DNA from: Nymphaea colorata
Taxonomy: Eukaryota; Streptophyta; Magnoliopsida; Nymphaeales; Nymphaeaceae
Direction of reading: 5' to 3'
Length of the DNA: 64,000 nucleotides
NCBI RefSeq assembly: GCF_008831285.2
Contig: NC_045138.2
Coordinates: 6,107,205-6,171,204 of the forward strand
Shown here: piece after piece, positions 1 to 10,762 of the stretch
How the letters are laid out: each line of letters begins with the position of its first letter
Position numbering within the stretch: the stretch's first letter is position 1
Made by a program: the position numbers and the translations under genes
The notes under the pieces: model-generated
What the model saw: only the letters and a program-made list of their open reading frames with translations
Told to the model about the DNA's origin: nothing
The model's database searches: none

Positions 1-1440
1 AGCACCTCATCAAATGAACCACACTTCTATCATTATATATTTTATTGGGTTCATGTCGACATTCCATTAGTCACCTATTCAATTAATAACCATATTATAT
101 AATTTAATTAAAAACCATATTGTATAATTTATTAACTTAACTTTCTAATTGTCTATATATATGTTGGTTGTGCAACTTCCTGTTGGCCGCGAGTTCCTGG
201 TTTTTGCTGCAATTTAATGAGTTAACTCAGGACAAAGAAAACCAGGCTGATCCATAACACCGGCGACGTGGAGAGATTGAAGTTATATTGGCTCCAAAAG
301 AGAAGAACATGAAAAATTATTTAGAAATGTGAAAGGCATTGTACAGTTTGCTGACTTGTTACGACGTAGGAATGACGTGAGATATGATCTTAGTCAGGTT
401 TAGACTTCATACTTTTTCCAGTTAACCAATGAGGTGTGGCATGTTGTAACATTAAGGCTATTTGTTTTATTGCACAGTTGAGATCCGTGGTGATCTGAGA
501 TCAGTCAACTCCTATTGTTCCGTCTGGAGTGCCCACCCCTGGCCCCTCCACCCATTCGTTAAAACCGGCGGATTACTTGCAGCGATGATTTGCAGCCTAG
601 GGGGCCCTTTGGTAATGTTACTGTCCTATTCAACTAATCCAAAAATTAATTGTAAATTTATTCAGCACTTTAAAAAGTATTATGCGAATCTGCCCCACTT
701 TTTATGACAGATGCATGGAAAAGTAACATATCAAAGAGTCCTTAAAAGTATGCATTTGTTAACCAAGGGTCTGCAATCTTTAATTATTGAAGATGCCAAG
801 GTCTACAATTCTATGTTTGACCGCTAATCCCATAGTTTTTAATTGCGACACATTGCTTTGATCTAATAATGCGCGTGCACATACGCGCATACATATATAT
901 ATATATATAAATATAAATATAAAGACAGAAAAAGAGAGAGAGAAAGAAAGAAAGAGATTGAAATAAAAAAAAATGTTGCCAGATGACTAAATAATTGAAA
1001 TACGTTAAGTCTTGAATAGTTTGGGATATTTTGTGGCAATGGTTTATAATGCTTTTTAATGGGAGATTTTAAATATTAAACTATGTGACCACATCTGGCG
1101 GCTGGTTGATTTCAATTTTTCTCACGTGTAACGTGTAGTGGATTCAAAACTGCTGCGCATGCCAAATTTTGTCAAATAGTTACGAATTTTTCCAGTCAAA
1201 GCAATATAAAGGATACTAGACCAAATTAATTAGGATGCATAGAAGGTGGTCAAGACTGGTTATCAAAAGTTGTGATGAGCGGAGATTGTGAAGGTTAGAT
1301 CGAATTCAAGACAGGTGGATCGAGGAGTCCGAACCCATTGTGTTGTCCTTGTCACGCTTTCTGGTCAATGCTCACACTTGTCAAAAGGACATAAAGTGCG
1401 CCAATTTGATAAGATATTTTCAACTTTCCATTTGAAATAT

Positions 1441-1480
<40 letters not shown>
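1441..1480. repeat. (TA)n microsatellite
   Basis: An almost pure TA dinucleotide tract. It directly abuts the left end of a dispersed non-coding repeat copy that starts near 1,481. Confidence 0.9.
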
Positions 1481-1481
<1 letters not shown>

Positions 1482-2030
1482 CTAAGAAGTTGATAAAAGC
1501 CTGACACTTAGATCAGGAATAAAAACCAGACCCATTGATTTTCTTATTCAAAAATTATTTTAATTACAATATAAACATCTTAGTATATTTCTAAAGACTA
1601 TTTTGACATAAAACATGCTTTGGTTCAAGTTGATTTAATGAAAAATGTTAATATTTTTATTATCATGTCTTGAGGGCCGTTCAGTTTTTCTTAGCATAAA
1701 AACACCATTAATAAGGTTAGACTGTCAAAAAAAAAAACACTTTAAAAATCAATTTCAATGGGTGTAGCTTTCTAATTTTTGCCACTTACCAGACTACTTG
1801 GATAATGGATACAAACCAAACCCGTAAGTCTGTGTTAAAGTGTTTAAACAAACTATGAAACTTATGATGTGTTTATGAACACTAATTTAAGATGAATAAT
1901 GTTTTTTTTCACATTATTTTTTATAAGAGGATGGATCATTTCTATTAACAAACTTTTGATGTTATAAGAGTGGTATCTTGTCAAATCAGTTTGACGATCA
2001 TATTTATAAGGTCAGATTGCACTAAAAAAA
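1481..2030. repeat. Dispersed non-coding repeat, copy A
   Basis: This stretch matches 2,705-3,090 and, in part, 28,545-28,775 in the same orientation, with shared wording around 'acatcttarta', 'gatataaaacatgcttt' and 'gatcatatttataagg'. Its left end ('gttgataaaagcctgacac') is an imperfect inverse of the right end of the 28.7 kb copy ('ctggtttttaccaac'), so the family probably has terminal inverted repeats. Copies sit next to TA-rich tracts. No coding capacity is visible. Confidence 0.5.
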
Positions 2031-2704
2031 CCTCATGTCACACTTGATTGCTTGTCATGCTTAAATCGTGTTCTTCCTTGACTCAACAAAATCTTGGCCC
2101 GTCCCTAAACGAAATCCTGGCTCGCCTTTGTCCTTGAAACTTTCATATTAAATCGATCCTAAGTAAAAAATCAACCTCCCAATGTTGTGAATGATAACTA
2201 GAAATGAAAAGCCACTTAGATGGACATGACCTGTCTGATGAAGGTCATGGCCTCAGTAGCAAATTTTTCTGGTTGATGGGGAAGCTCTAGTCCATGGAGG
2301 TCGCATCCAACACACTAGAGTTGCTTAGTCGACGTATGCTTGTCCTCAACAGTTAGAGGTGGAGTTAGAAATTTTTCATGAACGAGATTGAATTAAAGTT
2401 TCTAAATTTTGACAAGAGCTGAAATACCATTTTTCAAAAATTTTATATAAGACAAGTGAAAATTTCTAAAACTTATATGTAAATTTTTTTATTGTTTTTT
2501 GAGGAGGGGCTAGAGCCCTTACAGCCCCCCCTTTGGCTCCACCCCAGCCACTACAAGATGCAAAGGAGAAAAGAGAGTGGGTTGGATAAAATGAAAAAGG
2601 AAAACTAGGTTTTATTACCCTGTCTGAGCCTTCAATGATGACAAGGATGTGTGTTATTAGATAGCACTTGACCAAACAGCACAAGACAGTTGATACCATT
2701 TATT

Positions 2705-3090
2705 TATATAAATTGGTAAAAACCAAACACTTAGACCATACATAAAAAACCAGATCCTTTAATATTTTGCTAAAAAATTATTTTAAATAAAATATAAACA
2801 TCTTAACATATTTATAAAAATTATTTTGATATAAAACATGCTTTGAATCAAGTTAAATTTATGAAAAATGTTGATTTTTCTATTATCAAAATATTGATGC
2901 TATGAGAGCCTTTATAATTTATAAAACACTATTAAAACCCAAAAAATGATCAACTTAATATATGTTTTGGATCAATCTATCATTAAGATCATATTGGTAC
3001 ATAAGGTAAGATTAAAAAAAAAACACTTCAAATATGATATCTAAAATGTCTGGTTTTTGTCCCTAACCTATTGGTTTGTTATATATATGT
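2705..3090. repeat. Dispersed non-coding repeat, copy B (MITE-like)
   Basis: This is the second copy of the family at 1,481-2,030. The left end reads 'aattggtaaaaaccaaacac' and the right end contains 'gtctggtttttgtccctaac', which are inverse to each other apart from mismatches. It is flanked by TA-rich sequence on both sides, as expected of a small non-autonomous DNA element with TA target preference. The superfamily cannot be assigned. Confidence 0.45.
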
Positions 3091-3544
3091 ATATATATGG
3101 TCAACTATACAACATGCCAAGTAAATATTGAAGAGCATAAAAAGCAGCAGGAAAGGAAGAGTGGACAAAAGATGACGAGGGAAAACCGCATCGCCAATCT
3201 TGAGGGAAAAGGCCAATGGGAAGACTTCCACTATGAAAAGATCGAAACAGCATAGTACAAGAACAGGGCCGGTTCACGTTATTTTCAATCTCTAATCCGA
3301 CTATTTTGATGAGCACAAGCAGAAGGCAAATAAAAACAAAAAAGGAAATGAAGACACTTTAATATTGATCAAGATTTCTTTCTCTTCTTCCTCCATCAGG
3401 CTCTGCTTCTCTTTCTTCTATTCCTAACTCACCTCTCTTCTTCCTTCCAAGGGTGAAGCCAATTTTTTTTTTATGGGGCACCAATTATATAAAACTCATT
3501 CCGTTTTTGTTTTGAAGCATGTTGGGCCATGGGACAGTGACTAC

Positions 3545-4070
3545 TCGGCCTTAGGGGTGAACACGAGCTTGAGTTCAGCCAGCTTGAGCTTGGCTGGACT
3601 AATGAAACCTCGAGCTCAAGCTCAGCTCGACCTTGAGAATAGCTCGATAGAAGCAGCTCGAGCTCGACTTGACAGTTACGCGTTGAGCTCGAGCTTGATT
3701 AAGGCTCGACAAACTCATTTGAATATATGGACTATTACTTTGCCATAGATTGAGTTTGACTCAATTGAGGCTTCACAAACTTGAATGAGCTTTTGTAAAA
3801 ACATACATAATTATTTAATTTCAATATACTACCTTTTAATTAAAAAAATGAGTCACATACTTAAAAAATCGCTACACATCATTTTCGAGCCAAGTCGAGT
3901 TTTAACAGTTCGAGTTCAGTGAACTCGAACTCAACTCCATTATCTGAACGAGTTGACTCATAAACTTGAGCTTGACCCGTTAAGCAAATGATTCAGCTCG
4001 AACTCGTTCACGAGTCGATCTTTAACGAATTGAGCTCGACTCGTTGCTCACCCTTGCCCAGCCCTCATGG
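3545..4070. repeat. Degenerate gagctcgagctt repeat block
   Basis: Dense, irregular repetition of gagctcgagctt / aagctcgagctc words on both strands, with no open coding frame across it. The same word family recurs at 4,470-4,780, 15,490-15,820, 18,245-18,630, 31,500-31,860 and 34,490-34,760. The 18.2 and 34.5 kb blocks are in intron 7 of the two NRAMP genes and are orthologous by position. Confidence 0.75.
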
Positions 4071-4368
4071 GGCTTCCCTATATAATTGAACCCAAAACCA
4101 ACCATTGAATTAGTTATGCTTTCAGATTAGGCTCCATATGGAGCATAACGCCACAGACTTGCCACAGACTTCACGTATCTCCACCTCTGCTTCTCTCCTT
4201 TCTCCACCACGCTACTTACTTCTTAGGTGAAGTAGCAAAGGAGGTAGACAGCAGCGTGCGTTATGGCAAGCAGTGACCGAGCCATGTTGTGGCTGCTATG
4301 GGCAATGGCCCATACCAGCCTAGAGAATTTGCTTTATTTAAATGCAAATATTTCATCAATTTTTACTT

Positions 4369-4392
4369 TATATATATATATATATATATATA
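4369..4392. repeat. (TA)n microsatellite
   Basis: Pure TA tract of about 12 units between two gagctcgag blocks. Confidence 0.9.
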
Positions 4393-4469
4393 AGTGCTCC
4401 TTAGAGTTTGAAATTTGAAATATGATTGCCCTTAGCTAGAAAGGTCTTGCTCCCCCACTGATCACAAGT

Positions 4470-4780
4470 AGGGTGCCAACGAGACAAGTCAGCTCGGACT
4501 CGACCTGGCCCAAAAAAACTCGATCTATAGTTCGACTCAACTATAGAGTGTCTATAAGCTCGAGCTTTGACTTGCCTAACTCGTTTTTGTTGACTTGCCT
4601 CATTTATTTTAAATTGGTTTAACTCATTAACTTGTTTAAGTAATTCAACTATGATGAACCGGTTTACATAGTCGAGTTGAACTGAGTTTCAACGGGTTGA
4701 GTTCTTACACCTTCAACTTGAGTTACTTAATTCAAACTCTTATAATTGAGTGGAGTTCGAGCTAAGTTTTTTTGACCGAG
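4470..4780. repeat. Degenerate gagctcgagctt repeat block
   Basis: Second block of the same word family, about 400 bp after the first. It ends shortly before the first NRAMP pseudoexon. Confidence 0.65.
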
Positions 4781-6661
4781 TTCAAGTGAGCCTCTGGTTA
4801 TGCAGCCCTCTTCAGAAAGCCTCTTTTCTCTCCCTCTCTCTACCGCTTCCATGGGGGTTTTCTCAAAACCCTCCGCGCCCGCCCCCTTCTAATAACTCAA
4901 CCAAAAAAAAAAAAAGAACAAGGAAAATATGGGGGCATTGCGCTTTTGGGTGCTCTAATCACTCAGTAACGTACTCTTTGGCTTGCACCCTTACATCCAT
5001 TATTCTTTGGATGAATCTTATGAAAAGATTGATCTACCGGGGAAGACTGACTCCACTATGCCAACCCTTTTTTTGATTCAAGCGATTGGGATTTTGCTAA
5101 ATGAACTAACCATTGCAGACAATCCATTATTGGTCTTAAATAATTGGGTCTATTAAGTGCGAGAAATCGATTGAATAGTTATCTGAATGATTGCAGACAA
5201 TGGATTGTTAATTCATTAATGAACTGATGTACTGAAGGAGAAAGATAGGGTTAATTGTCCAGTTAGGAGTGTCAAATGATCGCATTTGGATCAGATATCT
5301 GACTTATTGGTCAAAAGGTGAGATATATATGAAAAAGAATTAACATCTGATTAAGAAATCGGATCGGATTCAGATTTAGAAATTAAGATCTAATTGGGTT
5401 TAAATCTGGATTTAAATAAGTATTTGATCAGATATGTATACAACTTAATTTAAACAAAATGTCTCATTTCTTATTTTCATGTCGGTTACTAAAATATCAT
5501 CATGTGTCTCGATTGGCTTGTGAATTAGAAGAACACGGATTCGGATAGGAAAACAAAAGTCATATTCAGATAACACTTGGATTGTGAATTTAAAAATCAG
5601 ATCCAAGTTACAGATTACTTTTCTTTGTTTGTATTTGAATCCAAATTTGATTTCAAAGATAAATTGGACATGATAAAATATTCATCTAATTTGAACGAAC
5701 CCAATCTATTGATATCCCTGTATCAAATCATATAAAAGACAAGGTTTGAACCAATTCCGATATGCACTCTATTTGTATCAGAAGACGACTTAGGTACCAA
5801 TGAATGTCATCATTGACATCATGGTCATAATAATTTTCTTGTCTTGTCCCATGTGGATGATCATGGAGTCATATTTCTTTTCTAAGCTACTTAGTGGGAC
5901 AGGTATCTATCTATTCTGAAAGTGTGTTGGCACGGAGGTATATGATTTGGCTGTCATGCTGTAGTCGTTGTCCAAATTTTCGGGCATGACAGCAAGCCAT
6001 GCAAATAGGTTTATTGCTTGTCCGGAAGGGCTTTAGGGCTGGTTAAGATTGCCTGAAGGGGCGTAACATAGTTAGTCAAGCAGACAGTGGCTGAGTCAGG
6101 TGAAGCTGGCAGGGAACTTGACCCACTTCAATTCTTTTTTTAATTTACATGTAAATTAAAAATTTTTATTTATCCAATATAAAATTTTTGAAAAATTATA
6201 TTTCTGCCCCTATTCAAATTTTGAAACTGTAAATCAGCCTCATTCATAAAAAAAATTCTAGCTTTGCCCATAGGCATGCATATAGAAAACACGTCATTTC
6301 TTCCATTCTTGTAGATGCCACATTCACGGACCAAAAGAGGGTAGGATAGCAACCCTAAAGTTGAAGGGTTTACCATACCCCACCTAGATCCCGATGCAGC
6401 ACAGGACTTTAGAGGCAGGGGGAATGGGGAGAGCTTTAGATCTTTTCTGGGCCAGTAGGTTGTTAACCTCCAACCCATACAAAGGGCCCCAAAGATTACC
6501 GAAAAGTTAGGCTTACTTTTATTTTGCACCATAAATTGACCTTATTGTGAAATGCATAAATGGCCAAACCTCTTTCTTCATTCAGCACTAGTTCTCTCTA
6601 CCCTTCCATTTTTTACACAAAGTCATCTTCTAATATTAAGAAAATTATCTGTCTTGAGATT

Positions 6662-6712
6662 CAATTAATAATAATAATAATTATTATTATTATTACTATT
6701 ATTATTATTGTC
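6662..6712. repeat. (AAT)n/(ATT)n palindromic microsatellite
   Basis: A run of AAT units switches to ATT units, giving a self-complementary stretch just downstream of pseudoexon 8. Confidence 0.8.
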
Positions 6713-8272
6713 CAAAACCATACACATCTTTTTGTTTTATCTAAAGCCATTCTAAAGAGCAGTTCAAAATTGGGATTCATATAACGTATAGTTTCCTCTC
6801 GCTCTTTTGACCTTAGATAACTTTAATTCATGTTTGCCACAGTCAAATCAGTGGTATAATTTAACCAGAAAAAGGATAAGAATGGCCTCAAGAACTTTAG
6901 TGGAAATTTTGAAGAACCTGAAAGCCCTTTTTTTCCTAAATAAACCTTCAAAAAGGACTGGAAAGACTAATAAGAACCCCAGAAAATTTATAAACTTTTA
7001 GCAAAAGAAAAACCTTAAAAGAACCATATGAAACTGTAAATGAGCCACCTATGGGAGACAACCAATTGGGGCAGAACTATGTGAAGATAATACACCAATG
7101 TCCTGCCCGTAGCATTTAAATTAACCAACATGCTAGCTGACTCCATCAATGTCATATCGGGAGAAGCATACTCATAAAAGTGATCAACCATAGTAGCATT
7201 AAGAACTTTGTTTTTCACTTCTATCTCAATATTAACTGAGGAAGATTTGATCTTCCCCTATAGAATACAAGTAGATACTTTCTCTTGGAAAGGGGGTGTG
7301 CCCTCTTTGTGGCATTCTTGATCAACGTATCACTGGTGTCAGTATCTGGTAGCATATGTTTATCTGAGAACCTTTCACAAGAAAAATCTCAGAACAATGC
7401 AGTGATTTTACCAACTATTCGAAAGTGTAAGTACTTCTACCGATAGTAAGAGAACAAATAAATAGTCTAGCCAATTCATATGTTAATTACTTTGTTTTCT
7501 TGTTTTGTAACGCAAGCTCTACAAATATATGCTATTGCTTGCTTGCTTCTGATCAACTCCTGCTATAACGGGTACATATGCAGGCCAACATCTTATGTAG
7601 GTTTAGCAAATTCTATAGGCTTTACTAATAATCTCTATTATATTTAGAAGATTAGTACTTTCAGCCGTTATTTCTTCATTAATTCATTGTTTATACTTGC
7701 TATATATGGTTTCAAGAATTATCTGTTTCAACTGTGTCAGCTATAATTTAAGATGGCAAATGTGACATGAAAATCTCATACCTTGGTATTGTTAATCCAG
7801 TTCTATTGATTAGCAAAACAGTAATTAATTATAAAATTAAAGTGCCATTACAGAAGCTATTTACATAAAAAATTAACAAAAAATATCAATCCTAACGTGA
7901 AGTTTGTTTTGGTTAATTTTCTGACGAACACACAATGAGTTTCTTTTTTAAGCTGGAAGCAAAAGCTAAATGCATTCAAGAAGATGTTAGAAACATTAGA
8001 GTATACTAAAACATTACCTGAAATTCATGTAGTATTTGGCTGCATCCGTATGTGTAAAGCACCAGCCCTACAAATTTGCTGGTTTATCATAACATTACAT
8101 CCTCCATCATTAAAAATTTTTACATTCATCTTTACTGTGTTAAATCTTAGAGTTGAATGTGTTGTAAAATTAATCTTATGAACAATCCAACTGCAGATGA
8201 TCAGTCTTTTGAGCTTCCATTTGCGCTCATACCACTTCTCAAGTTTAGCAGCAGCATGATAAAAGGTGGGTC

Positions 8273-8467
8273 TCAAAGGCCGAGACAAGGGGGGCAGGCG
8301 GAGGCCATGGCTCTCCCAAAGATTTTGAAAACAAAAAAACCTGTTATATTTGAATTTTTTTTTAAGTTAGCCTTTATAAAAGTTTTAAAAATTATCATTC
8401 GGCATATAAAACATTTGAAAATATACTCCTCCCCCTCCTCCAAGAAAAAATTTCTGGCCCTGCCCCT
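8273..8467. mobile_element. 195-bp insertion splitting pseudoexon 12
   Basis: The NRAMP exon 12 homology stops at 8,272 and resumes at 8,468. An 8-bp direct repeat (ggtgggtc, 8,265-8,272 and 8,468-8,475) flanks the insert, which fits a target-site duplication of hAT length. The right part reads 'tttctggccctgcccct', related to the 'aggggcgaagccagaaattt' ends seen at 27,470 and 31,115. Terminal inverted repeats are not clean, so superfamily assignment is inference. Confidence 0.6.
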
Positions 8468-8917
8468 GGTGGGTCCCCATAAAAAATCCTTTTTTGTAAG
8501 TACGCTGGCATTTTTGTCTCTCTAATTCTCTGTGCTTTTATTCAAACTTATGTTAAAAACTATCCATATAGCTTTTATGTAACACGAACACTATTAACAA
8601 CAACGGAGGAAGAAGAGAAAACAAAATTTTGGGTTTGTTAAAATCAAATCTTTGACATGTGGAAATGGAAGTTGAGAATCAAATATTTATATTCAAGAGT
8701 AGCCAGTGAATTTGGTAATTTCTCTAATTGCTTTTTGTGTTGAGATTGTCATTGTCAAATGGATATTTAGTATCCTTTTAATTGAAATCAACATATATTA
8801 CCTCAGCACATGCTTTATTCATTCTTTTATTCACAATAACTAGCCCATGGTTGGGACTACTTCAATGGCATCATAGTGTTCCCTCTCATGGGAGTGCACG
8901 TTGCAGCTGTGGTGTAC

Positions 8918-9178
8918 ATTTTTTAATATTTGCTTAGGGAAACATCAGCTTCCAAGTAAAACCACCAAGGTCATACCTTTATGCCTCCAAGCTTTTCGTT
9001 TGATTTGGGGCTTGGGTGGGCCTATGGTACATTCTTAAACTCGAGAATTGTGCTTACCACCATTTACAGCCAAAGGAATAACACACCTGAGTGTGATACT
9101 GATCATGGGGTTCAAATCCTCAAACTTTTTGAGTGTACCCACTTTGCCCCTCAATTGCACTATGTCTCTTGAGGCTTC
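8918..9178 (-). mobile_element. 261-bp retroposon-like insertion in pseudoexon 13
   Basis: Exon 13 homology runs to 8,917 (VVY codons) and resumes at 9,179 with VVYLTIRKG-like sequence. A perfect 12-bp direct repeat (gctgtggtgtac, 8,906-8,917 and 9,179-9,190) flanks the insert. The left edge of the insert is a T run, equivalent to an A-rich tail on the minus strand next to the target duplication, as for SINEs and other retroposons. A ggttcaaatcc box, close to a Pol III B box, lies at about 9,111-9,121, but it is on the plus strand and so disagrees with the tail. The insertion itself is certain; its class is not. Confidence 0.65.
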
Positions 9179-9290
9179 GCTGTGGTGTACTTGACTATAA
9201 GAAAGGGCATTGATTGATTCAATAGATGAAGTTGTGGGCATCCCTAATTCTCAACTTGGGCAAGCTTGGAGCACTATGAGCCCAGAATTA

Positions 9291-9355
9291 ACAGAAGTAT
9301 TTGTAGGACTGGATTATATATATATATATATATACAGAAGTATTTGTAGGACTGG

Positions 9356-9387
<32 letters not shown>
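9291..9387. repeat. 43-bp direct duplication ending in (TA)n
   Basis: The text 'acagaagtatttgtaggact' followed by a TA tract occurs at 9,291 and again at 9,334, each copy with its own TA run. It is a local duplication just after the pseudogene ends. Confidence 0.9.
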
Positions 9388-9395
<8 letters not shown>

Positions 9396-9784
9396 AAATA
9401 GTTCATATGAATTAGGGTCTTCACCTATCCTAGCAAAACTTTCTAAAAAATTGTATACATACATGCAAAAATAATATAATCAAGCACAAGATTGTTCATG
9501 ATAGCAGGTATTCGCCCAATTGGGTTTCATCCAATTCATTAATAGACTCATCACTATCTTGCAGATCTTGATCATCAAATCTCATATATCTTCAAGTTAA
9601 TTGGGAATCAATCAGAGTTTATTCTTAACATTGCAAAGAATTAATATCACTTTTCTTTTTCCGCCGTAGATCAAACTTAACTAAAGAAAATGCTGGAGAG
9701 AGGGATTTTGTACTTAAAAAGATACCAACAAACTATAAGATGGACTAACAAAGGACTCTTCAAGCTATACATTGGCAATAATAC

Positions 9785-9785
<1 letters not shown>

Positions 9786-9818
<33 letters not shown>
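9786..9818. repeat. (GA)n microsatellite
   Basis: Pure GA tract of about 16 units. The homologous site in unit 1 (26,786-26,797) has only a few units, so it expanded after duplication. Confidence 0.9.
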
Positions 9819-9819
<1 letters not shown>

Positions 9820-10337
9820 TTGTTCTTAAAAAATATGCCAACAAAGTATAAGATAAACCAACAAAGGACTTTTCAATCTATACATTGACAATATGTAACC
9901 CATCCAAGAAAATCTTAAGTACTCAACACAAGCTAACTCCATTGGCTAAAGGGAAGGATCTCAAAGATCTCAATTTGGTTGAACAAGCAAACTAGCAGTC
10001 TAGGCATGCCCATCCCTCCAAGTGGTAAAACCTATGTTGGTTTTAATGTAAATAAGACATGATTTTAGATGGACATTTTGCAACATAAATTTAAGAGGAA
10101 AAGGTTGATGGTTTATCAAGCCTCTAGAAATTTTAGAGAGTTTGTTATTAAATTTAAATAAAATCTTAATTATCACTTCCTAAAGAACTATGTACTAGTC
10201 GCACATACTTGAATCTGATTTCTATGACCATGGCCATGAAGAAGGTTTTTATATAAGCATCTTTTATAAACATGTGAAATCTTTAACCAGAAATGAAAAG
10301 AGTGAAAATGTGAAAACAAAATCATACATCAACAATG

Positions 10338-10443
10338 ATTGAGCATTATGAGAAATAAAAAGAGAAAAATTCACAGAAAATGACACCAGGATTGAGCATT
10401 ATGACAAATAATAAGAGAAAAATTCACAGAAAGAAAATGACAC
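10338..10443. repeat. 53-bp tandem duplication
   Basis: The text 'attgagcattatga' through 'aatgacaccag' is present twice, starting at 10,338 and 10,391, with small indels. Confidence 0.85.
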
Positions 10444-10446
10444 CAG

Positions 10447-10762
10447 TGAATAACTGTGTTTGCATCCCAAAATTTCATTGGTTTTAGAGTGCTCCAAAAA
10501 AATGAGGTTTTGTTTTGAAATAAAAAAGAAAGGGACTTGCCCGTCAGTACGAGAATACCTGTGTTTGCATCCCAAAATTTCATTGGTTTAGGAGTGCTTC
10601 AGAAAAATGAGGTTTTGTTTTGAAATAGGAAAAAAATGGACTCACTCGTCGGTACGAGAATACATGTGTTTGCATCCAAAATTTCATTGGTTTTGGAATA
10701 CTTCAGAAAAATAAGGTTTTCTTTTGAAATAGGAAAGAAAGGGACTCACCCATCGGTATGAC
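10447..10762. repeat. Three tandem copies of a 105-bp unit
   Basis: Each unit contains 'tgtgtttgcatccc', 'aaaatttcattggttt' and 'atgaggttttgttttgaaat'. The first of these words starts at 10,455, 10,560 and 10,665, which gives an exact period of 105 bp. It is non-coding and no homologous array was seen in units 1 or 2. Confidence 0.92.

Larger units (their letters stand above)
1..4922. other. Gene-free AT-rich leader with dispersed repeats
   Basis: No open frame here looks like a protein-coding exon; the longest frames are short, low in conserved motifs and cross repeats. The stretch holds (TA)n tracts, two related non-coding repeat copies (about 1,481-2,030 and 2,705-3,090), a fragment with inverted 'ggggc..gagcc' ends near 2,500-2,550, and two blocks of the degenerate gagctcgagctt repeat (3,545-4,070 and 4,470-4,780). 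No NRAMP exons 1-6 were found here, so the pseudogene that follows is truncated at its 5' side. Confidence 0.6.
4923..9212 (+). pseudogene. Truncated, decayed NRAMP metal transporter (unit 0)
   Basis: Remnants of the 3' half of an NRAMP gene lie in the order of the intact downstream copies. The exon 7 tail is at about 4,923-4,960 (the IALLGALI coding stretch, with the MP codons and donor altered). Exon 8 is at 6,564-6,597, exon 9 at 7,252-7,430, exon 10 at 7,517-7,607, exon 12 at 8,195-8,272 plus 8,468-8,505, and exon 13 at 8,735-8,917 plus 9,179-9,212. Exon 11 is missing; sequence like intron 10 passes directly into sequence like intron 11. Exon 9 has an inserted base after the SENLS coding region and a lost end. 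Exon 10 lacks its first 15 or so bases, has an extra A and ends in TAG instead of CAG. Exons 12 and 13 are each split by an insertion. Intron sequences also match those of the intact genes, so this is a duplicated gene relic and not a processed copy. Exons 1-6 were not found upstream. Confidence 0.88.

Noticed and set aside
1-4900. Missing exons 1-6 of the unit 0 NRAMP copy
   Set aside because: I looked for the [13 protein letters not shown] and KYGVRKLE coding stretches upstream of 4,923 on both strands and found none, so the pseudogene appears 5'-truncated within the window.
9111-9121. tRNA gene (B-box-like ggttcaaatcc)
   Set aside because: No cloverleaf, A box or acceptor stem can be built around it; at most it is a SINE promoter relic.
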